A DNA stretch of 64,000 nucleotides from Glycocaulis sp050485565 (lineage in GTDB: Bacteria > Pseudomonadota > Alphaproteobacteria > Caulobacterales > Maricaulaceae), in NCBI RefSeq assembly GCF_050485565.1, contig NZ_JBJHBQ010000010.1, positions 1 through 64,000 on the forward strand. The letters run 5' to 3'. The translations under genes and the position numbers were made by a program. Below the pieces are notes generated by a model. That model was not told where the DNA came from. It saw nothing but the letters and a program-made list of their open reading frames with translations, and ran no database searches. Below are positions 8,333-16,954 of the stretch, in pieces; the stretch's first letter is position 1; each line of letters begins with the position of its first letter.

Positions 8333-9469
8333 ATGGGTATGGCGTTATCCCATACCCACCCCGGCGCGCAAGAAGGCCAGCCCGTTACCGTGCTGGGCCT
8401 TGAATCGAGCTGTGATGACAGCGCGGCGGCGATTGTGCGCTTGAACGCTGATGGAAGCACGCAAGTTCTGGCCGAGCGCGTCATCAACCAGAATAGCGAT
8501 CATGCCCCCTTTGGCGGTGTGGTGCCGGAGATTGCCGCGCGCAGCCATGCCGAGCGCATGGACCATCTCGCCCGCGAGGTGATGGAGGAGGCAGGGCTGG
8601 GCTTTGACGCGCTGGACGCCATCGCGGCCACCGCCGGTCCCGGCCTTATTGGTGGGGTGATGGCCGCGCTGATGACCGCGAAAGGGCTGGCGCTCGGTTC
8701 AGGTAAACCACTCATCGCGGTCAATCATCTTGAAGGCCATGCGCTTTCGCCACGCCTTGTTGAACCCCTCCCCTTTCCCTGGCTGCTCCTGCTGGTATCC
8801 GGCGGGCATACCCAGCTTTTGAGCGTGGATGGGGTGGGTGAGATGACCCGGCTCGGCTCCACCATCGATGACGCGGCGGGCGAAGCCTTCGACAAATCGG
8901 CCAAGGTGCTGGGCCTTGGCTTTCCTGGCGGGCCTGCGCTGGAAAAGCTCGCGTCGAAAGCAACCAATCCGTCACGCTTCCCCCTCCCGCGCATGCTGGC
9001 GCACGACAAGTCCTGCAATTTCTCGTTCGCGGGCCTGAAAACAGCCGTGAAGCGCAGCTTTGACGCGCTGGAAAGCCCTGACGACGCGGACAGGGCTGAT
9101 CTCGCCGCCAGCGCTCAGGCCGCCATCGCGGCGCATCTGGCCGAACGCACAGGCCGGGCGCTCGATCTGTATGCAGAGCAAAATCCTGAAGGCCGGGTAT
9201 TGGTCGCGGCGGGCGGTGTAGCCGCCAACCGGGCGGTGCGCGAGGCGCTGGTGAATGAAGCGGAGAAACGCGGCTTCCGCACGCTCTTCCCGCCTCTGAA
9301 ATACTGCACCGATAATGCCGCGATGATCGCGCTGGCGGGCGCAGAGCGTTTGCGCCTCGGTATCACTGATGATCTTACCGTACCGGCGCGCGCGCGCTGG
9401 CCGCTGGATTCCGGTGCAGCCAGCGATGATCCGCTGCTAGGGTCTGGCAAGAAGGGACCAAAGGCATGA
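8333..9469 (+). CDS. tsaD: tRNA N6-threonylcarbamoyladenosine transferase TsaD
   Basis: A 378-residue ASKHA-fold enzyme that transfers threonylcarbamoyl from TC-AMP to A37 of ANN-decoding tRNAs, with TsaB/TsaE. Seen: VLGLESSCDDSAAAIV, HAPFGGVVPEIAARSH, the metal-binding NHLEGH (HxxxH), VSGGHTQL, and GGVAANRAVREAL toward the C-terminus. The start may be 8333 or the ATG six bases later. Its last four bases overlap gpsA (ATGA), a pairing also seen in relatives. The window's own tRNA-Thr(CGT) reads an ANN codon and would be a substrate. Confidence 0.96.
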   Translation: MGMALSHTHPGAQEGQPVTVLGLESSCDDSAAAIVRLNADGSTQVLAERVINQNSDHAPFGGVVPEIAARSHAERMDHLAREVMEEAGLGFDALDAIAATAGPGLIGGVMAALMTAKGLALGSGKPLIAVNHLEGHALSPRLVEPLPFPWLLLLVSGGHTQLLSVDGVGEMTRLGSTIDDAAGEAFDKSAKVLGLGFPGGPALEKLASKATNPSRFPLPRMLAHDKSCNFSFAGLKTAVKRSFDALESPDDADRADLAASAQAAIAAHLAERTGRALDLYAEQNPEGRVLVAAGGVAANRAVREALVNEAEKRGFRTLFPPLKYCTDNAAMIALAGAERLRLGITDDLTVPARARWPLDSGAASDDPLLGSGKKGPKA

Positions 9470-10461
9470 GCGCAAGACTGGGTATTATCGGGGCAGGCGC
9501 ATGGGGTACGGCGCTGGCGCAGGCGGCCGCACGCGCCGGAACACCGTCCATCCTGTGGGCGTTCGAGCGGGAAGTGGCAAAAGCCATCAACGAAACCCGC
9601 GAGAACCCGGTCTTCCTCAAAGGCGTGACGCTCGACGCGTCCATCCACGCCACCAATAACGCCGCAGACCTCTCGGCCTGCGATGCCTGGCTGGTCGTCA
9701 CCCCGGCCCAGCATATGCGCGCCAGCCTTGAAGCCTTCGGCGTACATCTGAAACCCGGCACGCCGGTCGCGCTGTGCTCCAAGGGCATTGAGCGCGGCAC
9801 ATTGAAACTAATGAGCGATGTGCTGGCCGAAACCTTGCCAGAGGCCATTCCTGCTGTCCTCTCCGGCCCGTCCTTTGCCGCTGACGTGGCGCGCGGCCTG
9901 CCAACGGCTGTGACGCTGGCCTGCACCGATGCGGACGCGGGCGAAAAGCTCATCAAGATGATCGGTTCAGCCAACTTCCGCCCCTATCTGGCCGATGATC
10001 TGATCGGCGCGGAGATTGGCGGCTCGGTGAAGAATGTGCTCGCCATCGCTGCCGGGATCGTAGAGGGGCGCGGGCTTGGCAAATCAGCCCATGCGGCCCT
10101 CATCGCACGCGGATATGCCGAAATGACGCGCCTCGCCGTGGCGCTGGGCGCGCAGCGTGAAACGCTGACGGGCCTGTGCGGGCTGGGCGATCTGGTGCTC
10201 ACCTGCTCCTCGCCGCAATCGCGCAACATGTCGTGCGGGCTGGCGCTGGGCCGGGGCGAGGCGCTGGCAGACATCATGGCGGCGCGCAATTCGGTGACCG
10301 AAGGCGTCGCGACGGCCCCCGCCGTGATGGAGCTGGCTGCGCGCCACGGCGTGGACATGCCGATCTGTGAGGCCGTGGCGGCGATTGTCGGCGGCAGGGC
10401 CAGCGTCGATGACGCCATCAACGCCCTGCTCTCACGTCCCTTTACCAGCGAGGGCGCATGA
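9466..10461 (+). CDS. gpsA: Glycerol-3-phosphate dehydrogenase [NAD(P)+]
   Basis: A 331-residue enzyme making sn-glycerol 3-phosphate from dihydroxyacetone phosphate for phospholipid synthesis. N-terminal Rossmann motif GAGAWGTALA at residues 6-15; LCSKGIERGT, LSGPSFAADVARGLPT, the catalytic-lysine region GGSVKNVLAIAAGI and GLGDLVLTCSSPQSRN follow in the family order. Translationally coupled to tsaD upstream and to the Rieske gene downstream, both by ATGA overlaps. Confidence 0.96.
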   Translation: MSARLGIIGAGAWGTALAQAAARAGTPSILWAFEREVAKAINETRENPVFLKGVTLDASIHATNNAADLSACDAWLVVTPAQHMRASLEAFGVHLKPGTPVALCSKGIERGTLKLMSDVLAETLPEAIPAVLSGPSFAADVARGLPTAVTLACTDADAGEKLIKMIGSANFRPYLADDLIGAEIGGSVKNVLAIAAGIVEGRGLGKSAHAALIARGYAEMTRLAVALGAQRETLTGLCGLGDLVLTCSSPQSRNMSCGLALGRGEALADIMAARNSVTEGVATAPAVMELAARHGVDMPICEAVAAIVGGRASVDDAINALLSRPFTSEGA

Positions 10462-10799
10462 GCATGAGCGATATGCCGCCCTCCGGCACAGTGCTGGGCC
10501 GCCTCGATGCGCTTGGCAATCCGGGTGCCTTCCCGTCAGACTATGAAGCCCTGCCGATCCTGCTGGTGCGCAAGGGCGATGAAGCCTTTGCCTATGTGAA
10601 TGTGTGCCCGCATCAGGGCCGCCCGCTCTGCCTGCCTTCGGGACGCACACTGGTCAGCGAAGGCCAGTTCATCGTCTGCCCGTTTCACGGGGCAAGCTTT
10701 GCCATCGAGAGCGGAGCGTGCACGGGCGGGCCCGCCGGAAAGGCAGGTCTCAAGCCTGTGCCGGTGGAAGTGAGAGACGGCGAGATCATCGCCGCTTAG
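10458..10799 (+). CDS. Rieske [2Fe-2S] ferredoxin-like protein
   Basis: A 113-residue single-domain protein. The two halves of a Rieske cluster site are present: C-P-H in VCPHQGRPL (about residues 50-57) and C-x2-H in CPFHGASF (about 75-82), spaced as in small soluble Rieske proteins that carry electrons or serve nitrite-reductase/dioxygenase-type systems. No membrane anchor or signal peptide. The partner oxidoreductase is not nearby. Its start overlaps the gpsA stop, so it is the third gene of the tsaD operon. Confidence 0.85.
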   Translation: MSMSDMPPSGTVLGRLDALGNPGAFPSDYEALPILLVRKGDEAFAYVNVCPHQGRPLCLPSGRTLVSEGQFIVCPFHGASFAIESGACTGGPAGKAGLKPVPVEVRDGEIIAA

Positions 10800-10800
10800 C

Positions 10801-10911
10801 TTTTCCCTCGTGCTTCGAGCACCACGTGGCCGAGGGATGAGGGAAAAGCGCAACAAAAGCCCTCATCCTGAGGAGCCACGAAGTGGCGTCTCGAAGGACG
10901 AGGGCTTCCCC
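10801..10911. repeat. Intergenic imperfect palindrome (CCCTCATCCTGAGGAG family)
   Basis: The whole gap between the convergent Rieske and GDH genes is one two-armed repeat. A left unit, CCCTCGTGCTTCGAG..GATGAGGG, and a right unit, CCCTCATCCTGAGGAG..GGACGAGGGC, each fold into hairpins, with an inner GCCACGAAGTGGC. This theme is common between genes in alphaproteobacteria. With convergent genes on both sides it may act as a bidirectional transcript end. Confidence 0.65.
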
Positions 10912-13900
10912 CTATTCCGCCGATGCGTTCTGCGCCAGCTCGCGCAGCTCGGTCGAGGCAATCGCGATCTTGGAGAGCGTCCACCCGCCTGAGGCTGACA
11001 ATTGCTCGATCAGATGATCGGTGCGGTCAACCTCATGGGCGTGCGTCACCTGCCAGGAGGAGACCAGCTCGTCGGCCCATTCCTCTGACGGCTCCTCCAC
11101 CCCCGCTTTCAGCTTGCCGCCCGCCGCATCCGCATAGCGGGCAATGGCAGTAGAGATGGCCAGCTGGCTGGCGAACAGATCCTCCACCAGGCGGCGCGTG
11201 GCCAGCCTGTCCCAGTGCTGGTCGGAGGTCAGATAGCCGGCGGCAGAACGCAAGGGATCGAACCCGAAACGCTCCCCGATGGCATGATAGGCGCGCGCAG
11301 CCGCCGCCAGCGGCCAGCCCGCACTCGCGGCCAGATCGATAATATCCGTGGCCGGGACGAGTGGCTGCAGCAGCGCCGTCTCGTCCGCCAGCTTTGCCGG
11401 TGCGCCCTCCTCGGTCAGACGCGACCGGCGTCCGGCAACCCCGGCCCGCTCATGGCTCGAGAGGATGCTCTCACCCCATTCGCGCAGCTGGTCAGCGCCT
11501 TCCTGGTAGCGCGCGATCATGTCGCCGACGGTCGCGGCCTTGCCCGCCTCCTCGGAGCGGGCGCGCCGGGCGAGCCAGACCGTCTGCTTGAAGAGCAGGC
11601 GGCGCACCTCCTGGTGCAGGCTGGTCTGGGCGCTGGCAGACACTTTGTTGTCGAGCGCATTGATCTTCGCGGTCAGATCATCAATGCGGAAAATCTCCCG
11701 CGCCGCGGCAAACGCTTTTGCAATGGCCGGGGCATCAGCCCCGCTCAGCTCCAGCGCCCGCTGCAGGAAGTCCGGTCCGCCCATATTCACCAGATCATTG
11801 GCGATGCGCGTTGCAATTATCTCCCGCTTCAGCCGGTGCCCGTCCATGGCGTCGGCATATTTGTGCAGGGCTTTCGGGAAATAGGTGACAAGCGTGTCGG
11901 TGAAATGCGGATCATCCGGCACGTCACAGGCCACGATCTTGTCGAACAGGGCGATCTTCACATAGCTCGTGATGATGGCGATTTCCGGCCGCGAAAGCCC
12001 GTCATTCTGCTCCTTGAGGCCCCTGATGGTCTCGCTGCCGGGCAGCCCCTCGACAGCGCGGTCCAGACGCCCTTCAGCTTCCAGGCTCTCCATGACGCGC
12101 TCATGCACATCAAGATCGTCCGCCGCCCGGTCACGGGCCAGCGTCAGGGTGAGTGTCTGGTCGTAATTATGGCGCAGCACATGCTCGGCCACATCGTCCG
12201 TCATGGATTCCAGCAGCTTGTTGCGCTCCTCCCGGCTCATATCACCCGAACGCATCATCGGGTTGAGCAGGATCTTGATATTCACCTCATGGTCGGAGCT
12301 GTCCACACCAGCCGAGTTGTCAATGAAGTCGCCATTCACGCGGCCGCCCTTGCGGGCAAAGGCAATGCGGGAGGCTTGCGTCATGGCAAGGTTTGCCCCT
12401 TCGCCAACCACGCAGGCCTTCATCTCTTCGGCATCAACCCGGATCGCGTCGTTATTCTTGTCGCCGACCTGATAGTTCTGTTCCGAAGCGGCCTTCACAT
12501 AGGTGCCGATCCCGCCAAACCAGAGCAGCTCCACCTCCGCCTTCAAAAGCGCATGCAACAGCTCGTTTGGCGTCGCACTCTTGCCTTCAAGCCCGGTCAG
12601 ACAGCGGATCTCGTCATTGAGCGGGATGGATTTTGACGAGCGCGAGAACACGCCCCCGCCCTTGGAGATCAGCTTGGTGTCATAATCCTGCCAGCTGGAG
12701 CGCTCCATATCGAACAGGCGCTTGCGCTCCTTCCAGCTCGCTTCAACGTCCTGCGGATCAGGATCGATGAAGATGTCGCGATGGTCGAACGCGGCCAGCA
12801 GGCGGATCTGCTTTGACAGCAGCATGCCATTGCCGAACACATCGCCGGACATGTCACCGACGCCGATAACGGTGAAGGGCTCGTTCTGGATATCCTTGCC
12901 GCGCTCGCGGAAATGGCGCTTGACCGATTCCCAGCCGCCGCGCGCAGTGATCGCCATTTTCTTGTGGTCATAGCCGGCAGAGCCGCCCGACGCGAAGGCA
13001 TCGCCCAGCCAGAAATCATATTCGTCCGTGGCCACCGCGTTGGCGATATCGGAGAAGCTGGCCGTACCCTTGTCGGCAGCCACCACCAGATACGGGTCTT
13101 CCCCGTCCCAGCGCACGACGTCCTGCGGCGGCACCACATTGCCGTCCGCATCAAGATTGTCGGTGATGTCGAGAAGCCCGCGCAGGAAGGTGCGATAGCT
13201 TTCGCGCCCTTCTTCCATGAAGGCGTCCCGGTCCGACGGTTTGGGCAATTGTTTGGGATAGAAGCCGCCCTTGGAGCCGACCGGCACAATGACCGCGTTC
13301 TTCACCTGCTGGGCCTTCACCAGACCCAGAACCTCGGTGCGGAAATCCTCGCGCCGGTCCGACCAGCGAAGCCCGCCGCGCGCCACAGGGCCAAAGCGCA
13401 GATGTACGCCCTCCGCGCGCGGGCTCCACACGAAAATCTCGCGATAGGGCTTGGGCGCGGGCAGGTCACGCAGCTTGCGGCTCGCGATTTTCAGCGAAAT
13501 CCAGGGCTTGGGCTGGCCGTCCTTGCCCGTCTGGTAGAAATTGGTGCGCAGCGTGTACTTGATGAGCTTGACCAGCCGGCGCAGCGCCTTGTCGTGGTCG
13601 AGGCTGGAAACCGCGTCCAGCTTGGCGCGCAATTCCTTTTCCAGCGCTGCCGATTTTTCCTCACGCGCCTTGTGGTCAAGATCAAGCGAGGGGTCAAAGC
13701 GCAGGCGGGCAAATTCCAGCAGGCAGCGCGCGATTTCAGGATGCCCGGCAAGCGCCTCTTCCTGGATGGATTGCGACGGGTCCATGCCCGATTGCTGGCG
13801 GTAGCGTGCACAGGTGCGCAGGAAAGCCGCCTCGCGCCAGCTCACACCGATGGCCGGCACCAGCGTGTTGAACCCGTCATCCTCGGTACGCCCGTCCAGC

Positions 13901-15837
13901 ACCGCCAGAACCGCATCTTCAAACAGCGGAGCCAGCGTTTCCAGCTCTGCAAACGCACCCGAACGCGCACCCACCTCGAACTCGTGTATCCACAGTGTTT
14001 CGCGTTCCTCGCCCTCGCGCTGGCGGTGAACGGGATAGCCCGCCTCCGCCTCCACATGCAGGCCGAGATTTTCCAGCACCGGCAGCACCCGAGACAGGGC
14101 CAGCATCTGGCTGCGGCTATAGAGCTTCACGCGCAGATGCGCATCGTCATCATCGGCGTCGCGATAGACACGCGCCTCGCGCGGCTTGTCAGCCGACAGC
14201 CGCTCAAGCCGCGCAATATCGGCCAGCGCCGCAGCAGGCTCGTAACGCTCGCGATAGCCAGCCGTATAACCCTCCAGATAGGTGCGTACCGCGCGTAAGG
14301 AGTCAGCGTCGCCATCGCGGCGCGCCTCGGCTTCCAGCTCGTCTTCCCAGGTGCGCGCCAGCAGCGCGATTTCACGCTCCAGCTCGGCCGGATCGGGCTC
14401 TGGATGGTTGAACGGATCAAGCCCGATGATGAAATGGACGCGCGCCAGCGCCCCGTCACCAAACATCGGATAGAAGGCCGACAGGCGGCCATTGAAGGCT
14501 TTGCGGATCAGCTCGCCCGCCTCCACCCGCACCCGCGTGTTATAGCGGTCACGTGGCACGTAGAGCAGGACCGACACGAAGCGGTCAAACTGGTCACGGC
14601 GCAGGAAGAGCCGGGTACGCGGGCGGTCAAACAGGTGCAAAATGCCCTGGCTGATTTTCAGCAAATCCTCTTCAGAGGTCTGGAACAGCTCGTCGCGCGG
14701 ATAATTCTCCACAATGTGCTGGAGCTTCTTCGCCGAGTGCGAACCCGGTGCCTTGCCCGCCTTGTCCAGCACACGGCGGACTTTTCGCCGGATCAGCGGG
14801 ACGTCGCGCGCCATCTGGTCATAGGCTTCAGCCGTGAACAGGCCGACAAAGCGCGTCTCGCCAACCACCGCGCCATCGTCGCGGTAGCGCTTGACCCCGA
14901 TATAATCCATGTAGACGCGCCGGTGGACGCGGCTTTTCATATTGGCCTTGGCCACGATCACGGGGCTGGGCGCGCGCAGGAAAGCCTCGATCGCAGGCAC
15001 GATGACCAGCGGCTCGGAGGTACGGCGCAGCACCGTGCGGTCAGGATCGCGCAATATGCCCTTGCCGCTGTCTTTGAGGATTTCCGGCTCACGCGAACGC
15101 AGATTGCCCGCCTCATCGACATCAAACCCGTAGGCGCGGCAGCCGATGAAGGCGAAATGGTCATCCCGCAGCCAGCTCAGGAAGGCGAGCGATTCCTCCA
15201 CCTCCTCGCGCGGCGCGAGCGTATTGGCCGCTTTGAGATGCTCAAGGCATTCATCCATGCGCGCGCGCATGTCACGCCAATCCTCGACCGCCTCGCGCAC
15301 ATCGCTCAAAGTGGCGCTCACTTCGGCTTCCAGCGCCTCGCGGGCCGCCTTGTCGAGCACATCGACATGCACCTGGATCATGGATTCGGCCACAACGCGC
15401 CCGGACCCGTCAGAGCGTTCGCCGTCATCATCGCGGCGCACCTGCACGATCGGGTGAACCATGGCGAGCACATCAAGGCCCTGTGAGGCGATCTCGCCCA
15501 TCACCGAATCAACCAGGAACGGCCGGTCCCGCCCGATAACCTCGACAATATCGCGTCCTAAGGGCTTGCCGTCCTTGCCTGTACCCTCGCGAACCCGCAC
15601 CTTGATCTTGTCGCTGGTGCGCGTCGCGGCAAATTCCCAGAAATCCCCGAATACGGTCAGCGCATCATCAAGCGCAATGCCCTGCAGATCGTCAGAGAGA
15701 GAGTCTTCCCAGACCTGCCCGGCAAAGCTCTCTGCCGCGTCATCCAGCGCGCCAAAGCGCGCCTTCCACTGCTTGCGGGCGGCTTTGAGGAACTCATCAC
15801 GATCAAAGGCATGGGCGGAACTGACGACGGCGGTCAT
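10912..15837 (-). CDS. gdhB: NAD-specific glutamate dehydrogenase, 180-kDa class
   Basis: A 1641-residue enzyme that oxidatively deaminates glutamate to 2-oxoglutarate and ammonium with NAD+, a catabolic route into the TCA cycle. The size and the segments GPVARGGLRWSDRREDFRTE (about residue 820), KNAVIVPVGSKGGF, YDFWLGDAFASGGSAGYDHK, GVGDMSGDVFGNGM and WFGGIGTYVKA identify the giant GDH family (Bac_GDH). The N-terminal about 700 residues carry ACT-like regulatory modules, consistent with allosteric control known for the class. Single transcription unit, ending in the repeat at 10801-10911. No truncation seen. Confidence 0.96.
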   Translation of the reverse strand: MTAVVSSAHAFDRDEFLKAARKQWKARFGALDDAAESFAGQVWEDSLSDDLQGIALDDALTVFGDFWEFAATRTSDKIKVRVREGTGKDGKPLGRDIVEVIGRDRPFLVDSVMGEIASQGLDVLAMVHPIVQVRRDDDGERSDGSGRVVAESMIQVHVDVLDKAAREALEAEVSATLSDVREAVEDWRDMRARMDECLEHLKAANTLAPREEVEESLAFLSWLRDDHFAFIGCRAYGFDVDEAGNLRSREPEILKDSGKGILRDPDRTVLRRTSEPLVIVPAIEAFLRAPSPVIVAKANMKSRVHRRVYMDYIGVKRYRDDGAVVGETRFVGLFTAEAYDQMARDVPLIRRKVRRVLDKAGKAPGSHSAKKLQHIVENYPRDELFQTSEEDLLKISQGILHLFDRPRTRLFLRRDQFDRFVSVLLYVPRDRYNTRVRVEAGELIRKAFNGRLSAFYPMFGDGALARVHFIIGLDPFNHPEPDPAELEREIALLARTWEDELEAEARRDGDADSLRAVRTYLEGYTAGYRERYEPAAALADIARLERLSADKPREARVYRDADDDDAHLRVKLYSRSQMLALSRVLPVLENLGLHVEAEAGYPVHRQREGEERETLWIHEFEVGARSGAFAELETLAPLFEDAVLAVLDGRTEDDGFNTLVPAIGVSWREAAFLRTCARYRQQSGMDPSQSIQEEALAGHPEIARCLLEFARLRFDPSLDLDHKAREEKSAALEKELRAKLDAVSSLDHDKALRRLVKLIKYTLRTNFYQTGKDGQPKPWISLKIASRKLRDLPAPKPYREIFVWSPRAEGVHLRFGPVARGGLRWSDRREDFRTEVLGLVKAQQVKNAVIVPVGSKGGFYPKQLPKPSDRDAFMEEGRESYRTFLRGLLDITDNLDADGNVVPPQDVVRWDGEDPYLVVAADKGTASFSDIANAVATDEYDFWLGDAFASGGSAGYDHKKMAITARGGWESVKRHFRERGKDIQNEPFTVIGVGDMSGDVFGNGMLLSKQIRLLAAFDHRDIFIDPDPQDVEASWKERKRLFDMERSSWQDYDTKLISKGGGVFSRSSKSIPLNDEIRCLTGLEGKSATPNELLHALLKAEVELLWFGGIGTYVKAASEQNYQVGDKNNDAIRVDAEEMKACVVGEGANLAMTQASRIAFARKGGRVNGDFIDNSAGVDSSDHEVNIKILLNPMMRSGDMSREERNKLLESMTDDVAEHVLRHNYDQTLTLTLARDRAADDLDVHERVMESLEAEGRLDRAVEGLPGSETIRGLKEQNDGLSRPEIAIITSYVKIALFDKIVACDVPDDPHFTDTLVTYFPKALHKYADAMDGHRLKREIIATRIANDLVNMGGPDFLQRALELSGADAPAIAKAFAAAREIFRIDDLTAKINALDNKVSASAQTSLHQEVRRLLFKQTVWLARRARSEEAGKAATVGDMIARYQEGADQLREWGESILSSHERAGVAGRRSRLTEEGAPAKLADETALLQPLVPATDIIDLAASAGWPLAAAARAYHAIGERFGFDPLRSAAGYLTSDQHWDRLATRRLVEDLFASQLAISTAIARYADAAGGKLKAGVEEPSEEWADELVSSWQVTHAHEVDRTDHLIEQLSASGGWTLSKIAIASTELRELAQNASAE

Positions 15838-16043
15838 GCTCGGGGGCGCTCCGTTTCAAACTGTCAGGCGCGCACCAGAGCGGCGCGCCGCAAATTATGC
15901 TGCCAGCCTAGCTGCACCGTTGCACCATTCAAGCGATGAACGCCACTGCCGCATGATGAACACCAAGGCTGGACCAATTGGCGCGCGGTGTGGTTCGTTG
16001 CGAACCTGAAAACAAGTCCTTTTTCTGCGGAGACTGTCGAAAC

Positions 16044-16733
16044 ATGCCCCACATGCTCATCACCGGCGCCAATCGTGGCATTGGCCTGGAACACACACGC
16101 GTCCTGCTCTCGCGCGGCTGGCATGTCAGCGCGGCCTGCCGCAACCCGGACAAGGCCAGCGATCTCAAGGCGCTTGATCCAGGCGACGGGCGCCTGAAAA
16201 TCCTTGCCTATGATGCCGGCAAGGCCGCTGCGGCCGGCGCGCTGAAAGCCGAAGTGAACGGCCCGATCGACATTCTCTTTGCCAATGCCGGCGTGTTCGG
16301 CCCCGATGAGCAGAGCTTTGGCAATAGCGATTTTGACGCCATCACCCGGACCCTGCAGGTCAATGCCATCGCCCCGCTGAAACTCGCCGAGGCGTTCGCA
16401 GACCAGGTGGCCAAGTCCCAGCTCAAAGTGATTGCCCTGCAATCAAGCCGCATGGGCTCCATCGCGGACAATACCAGCGGCGGCTACTACGCCTACCGGG
16501 CATCCAAGGCAGCGCTTAACGCCATCGGCAGGTCGCTGAGCGTTGATCTCAAACCCAAGGGCATCATCACCCTCATCTTCCATCCCGGCTGGGTGAAGAC
16601 CGATATGGGCGGTGCTGGCGGCACGCTGACCGTCAATGAATGCGTGGAAGGCCAGCTTGATCTCATTGCACGTGCCAATCCGGCCATGAATGGCCGCTTC
16701 TTCCATGTCAGCGGCGAAGATCTCGATTGGTAA
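16044..16733 (+). CDS. Short-chain dehydrogenase/reductase (C-factor-like)
   Basis: A 229-residue classical SDR. The N-terminal cofactor motif is TGANRGIG (residues 6-13), with NAG in LFANAGVFG. The catalytic serine is in the IALQSSRMGS strand, and Y-x3-K is in YYAYRASKAALN. The short size and the HPGWVKTDMGG segment fit the C-factor/YciK-like SDRs that reduce unknown carbonyl substrates. The chosen ATG begins immediately before the first beta strand; the longer in-frame extension lacks a ribosome binding site. Followed by a hairpin terminator. Substrate unknown. Confidence 0.86.
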   Translation: MPHMLITGANRGIGLEHTRVLLSRGWHVSAACRNPDKASDLKALDPGDGRLKILAYDAGKAAAAGALKAEVNGPIDILFANAGVFGPDEQSFGNSDFDAITRTLQVNAIAPLKLAEAFADQVAKSQLKVIALQSSRMGSIADNTSGGYYAYRASKAALNAIGRSLSVDLKPKGIITLIFHPGWVKTDMGGAGGTLTVNECVEGQLDLIARANPAMNGRFFHVSGEDLDW

Positions 16734-16743
16734 AAGGAAAAGC

Positions 16744-16787
16744 GGGCGCTGCCAGACGGGGACAGGACAGTCCGGCAGCGCCCTTTC
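16744..16787 (+). terminator. Hairpin terminator after the SDR gene
   Basis: A 10-bp perfect stem GGGCGCTGCC / GGCAGCGCCC (16744-16753 and 16774-16783) with a short inner GGAC/GTCC stem, followed by TTTC. It lies 11 bases after the SDR stop. The U-tract is short, so strength is uncertain. Confidence 0.6.
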
Positions 16788-16884
16788 GGGTCTCACGATG
16801 GCAGGCTGGGGACGCACAAACGGAGACCCGCCTGTCTATACGCCGGCCGCACGAAGGCGGATCAGTGGCGGAATGGGCGGATAA

Positions 16885-16953
16885 TTACCCCACAATATTT
16901 ACTTTCGTGGGGTAAACTGCTATTACCCAACGAAACAATTTTTTGTTGGGCAA
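16885..16953. promoter_or_regulatory. Tandem pair of identical-architecture palindromes before the GSU2403-type gene
   Basis: Two perfect inverted repeats in tandem. Site 1: TTACCCCAC (16885-16893), 13-base spacer, GTGGGGTAA (16907-16915). Site 2: TTACCCAAC (16923-16931), 13-base spacer, GTTGGGCAA (16945-16953). Arm length and spacer are the same, and the sites are 38 bp apart. The arm consensus is TTACCC[CA]AC with its mirror. Site 2 ends one base before the ATG at 16955. The stretch is AT-rich relative to the surroundings and must hold the promoter. The best reading is a double operator for a dimeric repressor, or two RNA hairpins in the leader. The cognate regulator is not identified. Confidence 0.7.
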
Positions 16954-16954
16954 T

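Noticed and set aside
16740..16750. Second copy of the tRNA-Gly 3' end as an attachment site
   Set aside because: Only AGCGGGCG (8 bases) is shared; too short in a high-GC genome to claim an att site.
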